Assembly: GCF_000231055.2 (NCBI RefSeq)
Contig: NZ_CM001466.1
Span: forward strand, 367,811-431,810
DNA from: Saccharomonospora azurea NA-128
Lineage (GTDB): Bacteria > Actinomycetota > Actinomycetes > Mycobacteriales > Pseudonocardiaceae
Length of the DNA stretch: 64,000 bases
Direction of reading: 5' to 3'
The notes beneath the pieces are model-generated. The model worked only from the letters and a program-made list of their open reading frames with translations. It was not told the DNA's origin and did no database searches. The position numbers and the translations under genes are program-made. The number at the start of each line of letters is the position of its first letter. The first letter of the stretch is position 1. This document shows, one piece after another, positions 1 through 8,541 of the stretch.

Positions 1-290
1 TGGCGGAGGCCGCGCGCCGCGTCGACGCCGACCCCGGTGCGGAGGAGACCCGGCGCTGGGCGTGGCGGGCGAAACTGCTCGCCGGTGACACGGCCGCGCA
101 GGTCGCGACGAGCATGCTGGAGGCGGCGGGCACGTCGGCCACGCGCCGCGGTCACGCCCTCGAACGGATCTACCGCGACGCCCGCTGCGGCGCGCTGCAA
201 CCGCCGACATCCGACGTCTGCGCCGACTGGCTCGGCGTCGCCGCGCTGGACGGCGATCCGGACCGGGACACGGCAGTTCCCCGATGGTGA
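1..290 (+). CDS. Acyl-CoA dehydrogenase-like flavoprotein, C-terminal part only
   Basis: The reading frame is open from the window edge to a TGA at 288-290, giving 95 residues. The segment LERIYRDARCGALQPPTSDV is the pattern found at the end of the C-terminal helical domain of the acyl-CoA dehydrogenase / flavin-dependent hydroxylase superfamily. The 5' part, and so the substrate class, lies outside the window. Its stop overlaps the start of the type III polyketide synthase gene by 7 bases, so the two are very likely co-translated; an oxidation or hydroxylation of the polyketide or its starter is a plausible role, but this is inference. Family call fairly secure, function open. Confidence 0.7.
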   Translation, partial: AEAARRVDADPGAEETRRWAWRAKLLAGDTAAQVATSMLEAAGTSATRRGHALERIYRDARCGALQPPTSDVCADWLGVAALDGDPDRDTAVPRW

Positions 291-1333
291 CGGCCGCCCG
301 CGTCACCGGGTTCGGGAACGCGACACCCGAGTGCGTCGAGCAGGAAGCGCTCTGGGAGGGCTTCTTCGCCCGGCACTTCGCGGGCGCGCGAGCGGCGGGG
401 CGGGTGTTCCGATCCGCTCGGGTGCGGCGACGGCACGCCGCCGTGAACCCGCTGGTCGAGGACGTGTCGACGTGGTCCACCGGGGCGCGGATGCGGCGCT
501 ACGCGCAGGAAGCGCGTCCGCTGGGGCTGGGCGCCGTGTCCGCCGCGCTCGCCGACAGCGGGCTCGCCGCCGAGGACGTCGGCCTGCTCGCGGTCGCCTC
601 CTGCACCGGCTACACGACTCCTGGGCTGGACATCCTCGTCACCGCCGAGCTCGGGATGCCACTCGACGTGCAGCGGCTGGCGATCGGCCACATGGGCTGC
701 TACGCGGCGATCCCCGGGCTGGGTGCCGTCTCGGACTTCGTGGTGGCGCGGGAGAAGGCGGCGGTGCTGCTGTGTCTGGAACTGACCTCGCTGCACCTGC
801 AACCGCCCGTCGAAGACCTCGACCAGGCGGTGGCGCACTCCCTGTTCAGTGACGCGGCGGCCGCGGTGGTCGTGCAGCCGGGACGCGGCGACGGCGGGCT
901 CGCGATCGTGGACGTCGCGGCGCTGACGGATCCGGCGGGTGCCGACCACATGACCTGGGATGTCACCGACCTCGGATTCCGCATGGGCCTCTCGCCGCGC
1001 GTGCCCGACGTGCTGGCGCACCACGTCGGCCCGATGATCACGGAACTGCTCGGGCGGCACGGTCTCACCACGGCGGACGTCGACGCGTGGGCGGTGCACC
1101 CCGGGGGCCCGCGCATCCTCGACGCGGTGGGCGAGGGGCTGGCACTGCCCGAGGAGGCTCTTTCCGCGTCGCGGCACGTGCTGGCCGAGCACGGCAACTG
1201 CTCGTCGGCCACCGTGCTGCTCGTGCTGGAGGCGCTCCGCCACGGAGGGCGGCCTCGCGCGGGCCGGTACGCGGTCGCGATGGCGTTCGGTCCTGGCCTG
1301 ACGCTCTACGCCGCCCTGCTGCGGGCGTGCTGA
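284..1333 (+). CDS. Type III polyketide synthase (chalcone/stilbene synthase family)
   Basis: A 349-residue homodimeric-type ketosynthase predicted to condense an acyl-CoA starter with malonyl-CoA units. The catalytic triad is visible: Cys139 in GHMGCYAAIPG, His272 in WAVHPGGPRILD and Asn305 in EHGNCSSAT. The length is normal for bacterial members. The ATG at 284 overlaps the upstream flavoprotein stop (ATGGTGA), which supports this start and a shared operon. The product cannot be read from sequence; bacterial relatives make tetrahydroxynaphthalene, alkylresorcinols or dihydroxyphenylacetyl-CoA. No further tailoring gene follows downstream, so the rest of any pathway must lie upstream of the window. 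Confidence 0.9.
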   Translation: MVTAARVTGFGNATPECVEQEALWEGFFARHFAGARAAGRVFRSARVRRRHAAVNPLVEDVSTWSTGARMRRYAQEARPLGLGAVSAALADSGLAAEDVGLLAVASCTGYTTPGLDILVTAELGMPLDVQRLAIGHMGCYAAIPGLGAVSDFVVAREKAAVLLCLELTSLHLQPPVEDLDQAVAHSLFSDAAAAVVVQPGRGDGGLAIVDVAALTDPAGADHMTWDVTDLGFRMGLSPRVPDVLAHHVGPMITELLGRHGLTTADVDAWAVHPGGPRILDAVGEGLALPEEALSASRHVLAEHGNCSSATVLLVLEALRHGGRPRAGRYAVAMAFGPGLTLYAALLRAC

Positions 1334-1403
1334 TATGGCGGGTCGTGTGCAGTCGTTGACCGAGGGCAACGTGTGTTCGGGTTCACCGCTCTGGACCCGA
1401 TCG

Positions 1404-1426
1404 TTTTCTTGAATCATTCCAGAAAA
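1404..1426. promoter_or_regulatory. Candidate Fur/CatR operator upstream of fur-katA
   Basis: An inverted repeat, TTTTCT and AGAAAA separated by 11 bases, lies 18 bases before the fur start codon in an A/T-rich island of otherwise GC-rich DNA. Actinobacterial FurA/CatR proteins repress their own gene and the adjacent catalase from such a promoter-proximal site. No Shine-Dalgarno sequence is evident before the fur ATG, so the transcript may be leaderless. Assignment rests on position and symmetry only. Confidence 0.45.
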
Positions 1427-1443
1427 GTTGCCAACCTGGACTC

Positions 1444-1869
1444 ATGCGACCCTCCCACCACGACTTGCTCCGCGACGCCGGACTGCGGGTGACCGCGGCC
1501 CGGTTGGCAGTGCTGGACGTGGTCGAAGGCCGTCCCCACGCCGACGCGGACACCGTTCGCGCCCGGGTGGTGGATCGGCTGGGGACGGTGTCGACGCAGG
1601 CGGTCTACGACATCCTGCACACCCTCACCGACGCGGGAATCCTCCGGCGCACCGAGCCCGCGGGCTCGCCCAGCCGGTACGAGATCGCCAGAGGCGACAA
1701 CCATCACCACCTCGTGTGTCGATCGTGCGGCGACGTCGTCGACGTGCCCTGTGCCGTCGGCGAGGCCCCGTGCCTGCACGCGAGTGACGACCGCGGCTAC
1801 CTCATCGACTCGGCCGAGGTCATCTACTGGGGCTACTGCCCCTCCTGTCAGTCCCACTCTTCTTCGTGA
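1444..1869 (+). CDS. furA: Fur-family peroxide-sensing repressor (FurA/CatR type)
   Basis: A 141-residue Fur-family regulator. An N-terminal winged helix (about residues 1-80, with [14 protein letters not shown] and [17 protein letters not shown]) is followed by the metal-binding dimer domain: [15 protein letters not shown] holds the His cluster and a CxxC, and WGYCPSC a second CxxC, as expected for structural zinc. It sits 10 bases upstream of katA, the usual actinobacterial repressor-catalase arrangement, so it probably derepresses the catalase when oxidised by peroxide. The symbol is by family and context; CatR is an equivalent name. Confidence 0.9.
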   Translation: MRPSHHDLLRDAGLRVTAARLAVLDVVEGRPHADADTVRARVVDRLGTVSTQAVYDILHTLTDAGILRRTEPAGSPSRYEIARGDNHHHLVCRSCGDVVDVPCAVGEAPCLHASDDRGYLIDSAEVIYWGYCPSCQSHSSS

Positions 1870-1879
1870 AGGAGAACGC

Positions 1880-3349
1880 ATGACCGACCCCACGAGCACC
1901 CCGATCAACGAGACGCCGTCGACGCGCGAGAACGGCGCCCCCGCCGGCAGCGACCGCAACTCGCTGAGCGTGGGCAGCAACGGCCCGCTGCTCCTGCACG
2001 ACGTCCGTCTCGTCGAGACGCTCGCGCACTTCAACCGGGAGCGGGTGCCGGAGCGCAACCCGCACGCCAAGGGCGCCGGTGCGTTCGGCGTCTTCGAGAC
2101 CACCGAGGACGTCTCCCGGTACACGAAGGCCGCGCTGTTCCAGAAGGGCGCCAAGACCGAGATGCTCGCCCGGTTCTCCACTGTGGCCGGTGAGCAGGGC
2201 TCGCCCGACACCTGGCGCGACGTACGCGGGTTCTCGCTGAAGTTCTACACCAGCGAGGGCAACTACGACCTCGTCGGCAACAACACCCCGGTGTTCTTCG
2301 TGCGTGACCCGATGAAGTTCCCGCACTTCATCCGCTCGCAGAAGCGCACGCCCGGCACCGGCCTGCGCGACGCGACCATGCAGTGGGACTTCTGGACGCT
2401 GAATCCCGAGTCGGCGCACCAGGTGACCTACCTGATGGGCGACCGCGGTCTGCCGCGCACGTGGCGGCACATGAACGGCTACGGCTCCCACACCTACATG
2501 TGGATCAACGCCGAGGGCGAGAAGTTCTGGGTCAAGTACCACTTCAAGTCCCACCAGGGCGTCGAGTCGCTGTCCAACGAGGAGGCCGAGCGCCTCGCCG
2601 GTCAGGACGCCGAGTTCCACCGGCGTGACCTCGCCGAGGCGATCGAGCGCGGCGAGTACCCGAGCTGGACGCTGTACGTGCAGGTGATGCCGTACGAGGA
2701 CGCGAAGAACTACCGGTTCAACCCGTTCGACCTGACCAAGGTGTGGCCGCACGCGGACTACCCGCTCATCAAGGTCGGCACCATGACGCTGAACCGGAAC
2801 CCGGAGAACTTCTTCGCCGAGATCGAGCAGGCCGCGTTCGCGCCGTCGAACCTCGTGCCCGGCATCGGTGTGTCGCCGGACAAGATGCTGCTCGGCCGCA
2901 CCTTCGCCTACGCCGACGCCCAGCGCGCCCGCATCGGCACGAACTACTTCCAGCTCCCGGTCAACCGGCCGAAGGTGAAGACCAACTCCTACACCTTCGA
3001 CGGCAACATGACCTTCGAGCACTCGGGCACGGCCCCGGTCTACGCGCCGAACTCCTTCGATCGGCAGTGGGCAGACGAGACCGGCCCGGTGGACGACGGC
3101 TGGGAGTCCGACGGCGAGATGGTGCGCAGCGCCTACGAGTTGCACCCGGAGGACGACGACTTCTCCCAGGCGGGCACGCTCGTGCGTGAGGTGTTCGACG
3201 ACGCCCAGCGCGACCGGCTCGTCGACACCGTGTCGGGCGCTCTGTCCGGTGTGAAGGAGCCCGTGCTGTCGCGGGCCTTCCAGTACTGGCGCAACGTCGA
3301 CGCGAACATCGGTGAGCGCATCGAGAAGGCGCACTCCGAGAAGCAGTGA
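1880..3349 (+). CDS. katA: Monofunctional heme catalase
   Basis: A 489-residue small-subunit catalase that dismutates hydrogen peroxide in the cytoplasm. The distal His is His62 in [13 protein letters not shown], the distal Asn is in [12 protein letters not shown], and the proximal heme Tyr is in [14 protein letters not shown]. The ATG at 1880 is preceded by AAGGAG at good spacing. An in-frame open stretch extends upstream into fur, but its translation has no catalase features, so it was not used. The gene is 10 bases behind the Fur repressor gene and ends at a strong hairpin, forming a two-gene peroxide-responsive unit. Confidence 0.96.
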   Translation: MTDPTSTPINETPSTRENGAPAGSDRNSLSVGSNGPLLLHDVRLVETLAHFNRERVPERNPHAKGAGAFGVFETTEDVSRYTKAALFQKGAKTEMLARFSTVAGEQGSPDTWRDVRGFSLKFYTSEGNYDLVGNNTPVFFVRDPMKFPHFIRSQKRTPGTGLRDATMQWDFWTLNPESAHQVTYLMGDRGLPRTWRHMNGYGSHTYMWINAEGEKFWVKYHFKSHQGVESLSNEEAERLAGQDAEFHRRDLAEAIERGEYPSWTLYVQVMPYEDAKNYRFNPFDLTKVWPHADYPLIKVGTMTLNRNPENFFAEIEQAAFAPSNLVPGIGVSPDKMLLGRTFAYADAQRARIGTNYFQLPVNRPKVKTNSYTFDGNMTFEHSGTAPVYAPNSFDRQWADETGPVDDGWESDGEMVRSAYELHPEDDDFSQAGTLVREVFDDAQRDRLVDTVSGALSGVKEPVLSRAFQYWRNVDANIGERIEKAHSEKQ

Positions 3350-3372
3350 GTCGCGGCTGACGACGAACGTGA

Positions 3373-3413
3373 GGGCCCGACCGTCCTGCCGAGCGCGGGG
3401 CGGTCGGGCCTTT
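3373..3413 (+). terminator. Rho-independent terminator after katA
   Basis: A 10-bp perfect stem (GGCCCGACCG with CGGTCGGGCC) is followed by TTT, 24 bases past the catalase stop. It lies between two convergent genes and could also serve the opposite strand. Confidence 0.85.
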
Positions 3414-3425
3414 CGCATGTCGGGG

Positions 3426-3956
3426 TCAGCTGGGACGGGCTTCGGCGTGGGTGCGGGCCAGGGCCCGGTAGCCGTCCGCGTTCGCGCGAATCGCGGCCTG
3501 CTCGTCCGGGGTCACGGAGCGCCGCACCTTCGCCGGGACACCCGCGACGAGCGAGCCCGGCGGGATCTCGGTGCCTTCGAGGACGACGGCCCCGGCGGCG
3601 ACCAGTGTCCCCGCGCCGATCGTGGCGCCGTTCAGGATGGTCGCGCTCATGCCGATGAGGCAGTCGTCGCCGATGTCGCACCCGTGCAGCACGGCGCGGT
3701 GCCCCACGCTCACCCCCGAGCCGACGGTCACCGGGAAACCCGGGTCGGCGTGGACGATGGTGCCGTCCTGAAGGTTGCTGCCCTCGCCGATCGTGATGCT
3801 GTCCATGTCGCCGCGCAACACGGCGGTGTACCAGACGCTGGCGTCCGCCGCGACGCTCACCGCTCCGGCGAGGACCGCCGTCGGTGCGATCCAGGCTCCG
3901 GCATCGACCGACGGCTGCTTGCCGTCCACGATCAGTGTGGTCTGTTCGTTGTGCAT
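3426..3956 (-). CDS. Gamma-carbonic-anhydrase-like hexapeptide-repeat protein
   Basis: A 176-residue left-handed beta-helix protein with tandem hexapeptide repeats throughout (such as IAPTAVLAGAVSV and GSGVSVGHRAVL). The three His ligands of the trimeric gamma-carbonic anhydrase fold are present: His69 (GTIVHAD), His86 and His91 (SVGHRAVLHGC). Family members are often annotated as acetyl/acyltransferases or carnitine operon CaiE/PaaY-like proteins, and only some have CO2 hydratase activity, so the reaction is uncertain. It stands alone between the katA terminator and a broken DoxX gene. Confidence 0.85.
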   Translation of the reverse strand: MHNEQTTLIVDGKQPSVDAGAWIAPTAVLAGAVSVAADASVWYTAVLRGDMDSITIGEGSNLQDGTIVHADPGFPVTVGSGVSVGHRAVLHGCDIGDDCLIGMSATILNGATIGAGTLVAAGAVVLEGTEIPPGSLVAGVPAKVRRSVTPDEQAAIRANADGYRALARTHAEARPS

Positions 3957-4056
3957 CAGGTGTCCTTTCCGGTCTCGCTCACATGGTCGTAGCCGATGAC
4001 GAGCATGGGGCAGCGAGCATGCCGCGTGCGAGCGGACCGGCGCGGTGCCGATCGCA

Positions 4057-4097
4057 GACGGATCGTCCCGCGCCGCGTCGACCCGGGGCGATCCGTC
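4057..4097 (-). terminator. Hairpin after the DoxX remnant
   Basis: A 9-bp perfect stem (GACGGATCG with CGATCCGTC) around a 23-base loop starts 10 bases past the DoxX stop. There is no U-tract, so it may be a weak or Rho-assisted terminator. Confidence 0.5.
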
Positions 4098-4106
4098 GGA
4101 TCAGGA

Positions 4107-4530
4107 TCAGTGGGAGGCCGGGACCTGCTCCTGGGCGGGCTTGGCCGTGATCGCCTGGTCGACGCTGTAGCGGCCACCGTTGAGGCCGAGTGCCAGTGCG
4201 GTGGCGGCCAGCAGGAGGACGAGTTCGATCCCGCCGCCGGAGGCGAAGAAGCCCTGGCCCAGATGCACCATGAACAACGCGCCCAGCATCACGGCGGCGA
4301 GGAGCACTCCGGCCACCGGCAGCGCCACGCCGATCAGCAGTGCCGCGCCGCCGACGATCTCGACGAGGGCGGCGATCCAGGCCGACACTCCGGGCAGCGG
4401 AACGCCCATCTGCTCGAACGAGGCGGCAGTGCCGTCGATGCCCCATTCGAGGAACTTCTGCAGGCCGTGGGCGACGGTCTGGGCACGGTCGTGCGGGCCC
4501 TGCGCGCGGAGCGGGCCGACTGACAGCCGG
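4107..4530 (-). pseudogene. DoxX-family membrane protein, 5'-truncated
   Basis: From AHGLQKFLEWG onward the translation matches the small four-helix DoxX family: the AHGxQKF end of helix 1, FEQMGVPLPG, then three hydrophobic segments and GGRYSVDQAI at the end. Upstream of AHG, where the hydrophobic first helix should be, the frame reads a polar stretch rich in Arg, His and Gln. No ATG, GTG or TTG start lies between there and the stop of the neighbouring gene at 4537. The first usable in-frame start would sit inside that gene, at 4598. The simplest reading is a deletion that removed the promoter, start and first helix. An intact but odd N-terminus cannot be excluded. Confidence 0.6.
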
Positions 4531-4536
4531 GGAGTC

Positions 4537-5085
4537 TCAGCGGCCGTGGCGCAGCGACGTGTCCAGCCCGCGAAGCAGCTCCGCCACCCGCCCGCCACCG
4601 GACGGGGCGGGCGGGTAACGCCGCAGGACGTCCACCACCGCCGGGGTCACGAGAACACGGGTTTGCTCGACGTGGTGGGCGCCGACGGCCGGATCACCAC
4701 CCGCGGCGAGCTCGAACGCTCGCGCCGTGTGGGCGGCCGACCCGAGGATGTGCTTGACCTGCGTGGCCTTGGCCAGCGGGTGGAGGAACGCCGCACCGGC
4801 CGCGGCCATGGCGGCGCGGGCGGCCTCGCTCGCCGCGAGACGTTCCGCGTCGCGGGCCTCCCGAGCCGCCCGCAGTGCCGCCCACGCGCCGTCCCGCAGA
4901 GCCTTGGACCGCCGGGCCCCGTCCGCGAACGACCGCGCGGCCTCGATCGCGGTTCGAGGACGGGCGTCGTCCGGTCGGTCGCGCTCGAAGAGGTCCAGTG
5001 CAGGCCGCGCGCACGCCACCGCGAAGCCCGTCACCGCGCGGAGGTCGGTCAGGTCGAGCTCGACGGTCGAGGAGTCGTCCGGCAT
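4537..5085 (-). CDS. Imm-5-like domain protein (putative immunity protein family)
   Basis: A 182-residue, Ala/Arg-rich helical protein. DLTDLRAVTGFAVACARPAL, DDARPRTAIEAARSFADGAR and VKHILGSAAHTARAFEL follow the pattern of the Imm-5-like domain, which occurs alone in many actinobacteria. The family name comes from toxin-immunity associations; no toxin gene is adjacent here, so an immunity role is not supported by context. The ATG at 5085 was chosen because an open extension upstream runs through the divergent DsbA gene and has no family features. The C-terminal RVAELLRGLDTSLR looks complete. Biochemical function unknown. Confidence 0.65.
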   Translation of the reverse strand: MPDDSSTVELDLTDLRAVTGFAVACARPALDLFERDRPDDARPRTAIEAARSFADGARRSKALRDGAWAALRAAREARDAERLAASEAARAAMAAAGAAFLHPLAKATQVKHILGSAAHTARAFELAAGGDPAVGAHHVEQTRVLVTPAVVDVLRRYPPAPSGGGRVAELLRGLDTSLRHGR

Positions 5086-5154
5086 GGCGACATCCTCGCG
5101 CAAGCGTGCCGAGCTACCAGGAATAGACCTCGCGAACCGGCGGTTGCTGCCGAT

Positions 5155-5808
5155 ATGTCCTCTCCCCTTCGTGTCGATGTCTGGTCGGACATCGCGTGCC
5201 CGTGGTGCTACATCGGCAAGCGACGCTTCGAAGCCGCCCTGGACGTGTTCGGCGACACGGCGGAGGTCACGGTGACCTACCGCAGCTTCGAGCTCGCACC
5301 CGACACCCCGGTGGACTTCGACGGCAGTGAGGTCGACTTCCTCGCCGAGCACAAGGGCATGCCGGTGGAGCAGGTCGAGCAGATGCTGCAGCAGGTCACG
5401 GCCATCGCCGCGTCGGTCGGCCTCCGGTACGACTTCGACGCGCTGCGCCACACCCGCACACTGCTCGCCCACCAGGCCCTCCACCACGCCAAGGCACACG
5501 GCAAGCAGCTCGAACTCGTGGAGCGGCTGTTCCGGGCCTACTTCACCGAGGGACGGCACCTGGGTCGGGCCGAGGAGCTCGCCGGTCTCGCCGCAGAGGT
5601 CGGCCTCGACCCCGACGAGACACTGCGAGTACTGAAGGACGACCTCTACGCGGGCGCCGTGCAGAGCGAGCTCCGGCAGGCCCGGCAGTTCGGTGTCCAG
5701 GGCGTGCCGTTCTTCGTGTTCAACGATCGGTACGCCGTCTCCGGCGCGCAGGATCCCGAGGTGTTCCTCCGGGCACTGCGCCACGTGTCGAGCGAGGGGG
5801 AGTCGTGA
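5155..5808 (+). CDS. DsbA-family thioredoxin-fold oxidoreductase, FrnE type
   Basis: A 217-residue cytoplasmic thioredoxin-fold protein with an inserted helical domain. The active site CPWC is at residues 15-18 (DIACPWCYIGKRRFE), and the C-terminal QARQFGVQGVPFFVFNDRY holds the cis-Pro loop. This layout marks the FrnE/2-hydroxychromene-2-carboxylate isomerase-like branch, linked to polyketide maturation or thiol-disulfide handling. There is no signal peptide. Translation is likely coupled to the next small gene (GTGA overlap at 5805-5808). The ATG at 5155 is the first start matching family N-termini. Confidence 0.88.
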   Translation: MSSPLRVDVWSDIACPWCYIGKRRFEAALDVFGDTAEVTVTYRSFELAPDTPVDFDGSEVDFLAEHKGMPVEQVEQMLQQVTAIAASVGLRYDFDALRHTRTLLAHQALHHAKAHGKQLELVERLFRAYFTEGRHLGRAEELAGLAAEVGLDPDETLRVLKDDLYAGAVQSELRQARQFGVQGVPFFVFNDRYAVSGAQDPEVFLRALRHVSSEGES

Positions 5809-5984
5809 CGGAGCATTCGACGCCCGAGCGCGGCGGATTCACGATGCTCGGGGACAGCGAGGTCGAGATCTGCGTCGACGGCGTGTGTTCCCTGCCGCCG
5901 GTCGGCTCCGGCAACCACCAGGACATGGTGGACACTGTGGACACTGTGGACACTGTGGATATTGCCGGCGAACGGGAGCGGTAA
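5805..5984 (+). CDS. Small Cys-pair protein coupled to FrnE-type oxidoreductase
   Basis: A 59-residue protein with a GTG start whose TGA overlap with the upstream gene (GTGA) argues for real, coupled translation. The core EICVDGVCSLPP carries a C-x4-C pair resembling the Cys-rich tail present on many FrnE-type DsbA proteins, so it may be that tail as a separate chain and a thiol partner of the CPWC enzyme (inference). Residues 41-52 are a VDT repeat encoded by three exact copies of GTGGACACT and a diverged fourth, which makes this C-terminus prone to slippage. No domain recognised otherwise. Confidence 0.6.
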   Translation: MTEHSTPERGGFTMLGDSEVEICVDGVCSLPPVGSGNHQDMVDTVDTVDTVDIAGERER

Positions 5985-6082
5985 CGCTCTCGTCGACCAC
6001 CCGACGGCGGTCACCTGCCGCTATGGTCGGACCACCGAGCGCGCCCGGAGCACCGGGCCGAGTGGAAGGTGGTGAGCAGGCG

Positions 6083-7522
6083 ATGGCCGACGCGGAACTG
6101 TGTCTGCTGTCCGCGACCGAGTTGACCAGGTTGCTGCGGCGGCGCGAGGTGTCGGCCCGGGAGGTGCTGGCGGCCCACCTGCGGCGCATCGAGGAGCTCA
6201 ACCCGCAGATCAACGCGATCGTGACGCTGGCGGCCGACCACGCGGAACGCGCCGCGGCGGCGGCGGACGAGGCGATCGTGTCCCGCGGACCGCTGGGGCC
6301 GCTGCACGGGCTTCCGGTCGCCCACAAGGACCTGACCGAGACCAAGGGCATCCGCACGACGTACGGCTCACCGGCTCGGGCGGACCACGTTCCCGACGTC
6401 GACAGCGTCGTGGTGGAGAACCTGACCCGCGCCGGTGCCGTGACGGTGGGCAAGACCAACACACCGGAGTGGGGCACCGGTGCGCAGACGTACAACGCCG
6501 TGTTCGGCGCCACGCGCAACCCCTACGACCTGACGAAGACCGCGGGCGGCAGCAGCGGCGGCGCGGCGGCCGCGCTGGCGGCCCGGCTCGTTCCCCTGGC
6601 CGACGGCACCGATTTGGGCGGCTCGCTACGCATTCCCGCGAGCTTCTGCAACGTGGTGGGCCTGCGGCCGTCGGTGGGGCGCGTGCCGGTGTGGCCGAGC
6701 GCCGATCCCTTCTTCACCTTCTCCGTGGCCGGGCCGATGGCGCGCACCACCGCCGACGTGGCCCTGATGATGCGGGCGCTGGGCCGTCCGGACCCGCGGT
6801 CGCCACTGTCGCATCACGTTCCGGCGGAACGGTTCGCCGACCCACTGGAGCGGGACTTCACCGGCACGCCGATCGCGTGGAGCCCCGACCTGGGCGGGCT
6901 TCCGGTGGACGAGCGGGTCGCGCGGGCGATGGCTCCCGCCCGTGACGTGCTCGCCGGACTGGGCGCGCGGGTCGTCGACCGCGACCCGGACCTGACGGGC
7001 GCCGACGAGGTGTTCCTGACCTGGCGCGCCTGGTACTACGTGCTGACGCTCGACGAGCTCTACACCGACCAGCCGGAGTCGGTCGGCGCGAGCACGGCGT
7101 GGAACATCGAGGTCGGACGGAAGGTCACCGCCGCCGATCTGGTCCGTGCGCAACGGCTCCGCACGGCGCTCTACCACCGCATGCGCGAGTTCCTGGAGGA
7201 CCACGAGTTCCTGGTGACGCTGGTGTCGCCCGTGCCGCCCTTCGACGTCGACTCGCCGTATCCGGACAGCGTGGCCGGCAGTACCAGCGAGAGTTACCTG
7301 GACTGGCTGCGGTCCTGTTACCGGATCTCCGCGACCGGGCTGCCCGCGGCGTCGGTGCCGTTCGGGTTCACTCCCGAAGGGCACCCGGTGGGCGTGCAGG
7401 TGGTGGGCCGCCCCGGCGACGACGTCGGGGTCCTGCAGCTCGCCCACGCGATCGAGACCACCACGGGCACGGGTCGGCGGCTTCCCGGCCTCACCGCGAG
7501 CGGCGTCGCCGACGACGCCTGA
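6083..7522 (+). CDS. Amidase-signature-family amidase
   Basis: A 479-residue cytoplasmic amide hydrolase with the complete Ser-cisSer-Lys triad: Lys82 in PVAHKDLTE, the Gly/Ser signature TAGGSSGGAAAAL at 153-165 with the cis-Ser, and nucleophile Ser181 in TDLGGSLRIP. The length is normal. The ATG at 6083 was chosen because the frame upstream overlaps the preceding small gene and has no family features; GGAAGGTGG lies 10 bases before it. The natural amide is unknown. A broken LysR gene lies directly downstream on the same strand, so any former specific regulation is probably lost. Confidence 0.9.
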   Translation: MADAELCLLSATELTRLLRRREVSAREVLAAHLRRIEELNPQINAIVTLAADHAERAAAAADEAIVSRGPLGPLHGLPVAHKDLTETKGIRTTYGSPARADHVPDVDSVVVENLTRAGAVTVGKTNTPEWGTGAQTYNAVFGATRNPYDLTKTAGGSSGGAAAALAARLVPLADGTDLGGSLRIPASFCNVVGLRPSVGRVPVWPSADPFFTFSVAGPMARTTADVALMMRALGRPDPRSPLSHHVPAERFADPLERDFTGTPIAWSPDLGGLPVDERVARAMAPARDVLAGLGARVVDRDPDLTGADEVFLTWRAWYYVLTLDELYTDQPESVGASTAWNIEVGRKVTAADLVRAQRLRTALYHRMREFLEDHEFLVTLVSPVPPFDVDSPYPDSVAGSTSESYLDWLRSCYRISATGLPAASVPFGFTPEGHPVGVQVVGRPGDDVGVLQLAHAIETTTGTGRRLPGLTASGVADDA

Positions 7523-7577
7523 CGGACGCCGTCCGGAGCGGGATCGACACGCACCGTCGCTGGCTATTCTCGGCGAC

Positions 7578-8472
7578 GTGACCGACTCGACCGCACACCG
7601 TCGTTCACCTTCCGGCAACTGTCCGCGTTCGTGGCCGTCGCCGAGACCGGAACGATCAGTGCGGCGGCGTCGCAGCTGATGCTCTCGCCCTCGGCCGTGT
7701 CGCTGGCGATCAGCGACCTGGGAGTCCAGCTCACGCCGACGGGCCAGGCCATGCTAGCCCGGGCGCGTGTGCTCCTGCAGCAGCCGTCCGAGATGGAGGC
7801 GGAGTCGATCGACGCCAGCGGTGAACTGTCGGGGCCGCTGTCGATCGGGTGTTACCCGACCGTCGGGCCCACCGTGTTGCCGCCGCTGCTCGCACGGTTC
7901 ACCGACCGGTATCCCGCCGTCACGATCCGGTTCCACGAGGCCACGGCCGACGAACTGGCGATCAAACTGGACAGCGGCGAGCTGGACACGGTCATCGTCT
8001 ACGATCTCGACATCCCGCCCACCTGGCAGAGCGCGACCCTGCTGACCCGGCATCCCGCGCTGGTCGTCGCGCACGATCACCCGCTCGCCCGGGAGACGCG
8101 GCCGATCACGCTGGCGGAGGCCGCCGGCGAGCCCATGGTCCTCCTGGACACCGCACCCAGCGCGGCGCACGCCATGCGGATGTGTGCCGCAGCCGGGTTC
8201 ACACCCACCATCGCCTACCGGACCGCCAACTACGAGACCGTCCGCGCGTTCGTGGGCTGGGACTCGGCTGGACGATCATGCTGCAGCGGCCGCTGCCCGA
8301 GACCTACGGGGGACTCGGGGTGGTGGCGCGCCCGATCGGCGACCCGGTCGCCGAGCCGGTGCGGCTGCTCATCGCGTGGAAGAAGGGCGCGCTGCTCAGC
8401 CGAGCCACCCGCGAGTTCATCCGGTTCGCCGTCGACCGCTACGCCACCGACGACGCCGACCAGCGATCCTGA
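7578..8472 (+). pseudogene. LysR-type transcriptional regulator, disrupted
   Basis: The pieces of a LysR regulator are readable but not in one frame. A GTG at 7578 starts out of frame with the helix-turn-helix. The HTH (FTFRQLSAFVAVAETGTISA, then SPSAVSLAISDL) runs in frame 2 from about 7604. At about 7720 the sequence jumps from ISDL to GVQLTPTGQAM, losing some 15-18 codons of the wing. The effector domain (PLSIGCYPTVGPTVLPPL) continues in frame 2 to about 8260. A one-base loss then moves the reading to frame 1, where LGLGWTIMLQRPLPETYGG runs to the stop at 8472. At least three lesions make it non-functional. Confidence 0.85.
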
Positions 8473-8541
8473 GCCCCGATCGGACGGCGTTCGCCGATCC
8501 GGCCTTGACCTCCAGTGCACTCGAAGGACGAGGGTGGCTCC

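Noticed and set aside
4537-5085. Toxin-immunity pair suggested by the Imm-5-like domain
   Set aside because: No polymorphic toxin or secretion-associated gene is adjacent; the family is commonly found alone.
5929-5965. Short tandem repeat as a regulatory iteron array
   Set aside because: It is three exact 9-base copies inside a coupled coding frame and encodes VDT repeats; no regulator or origin context.
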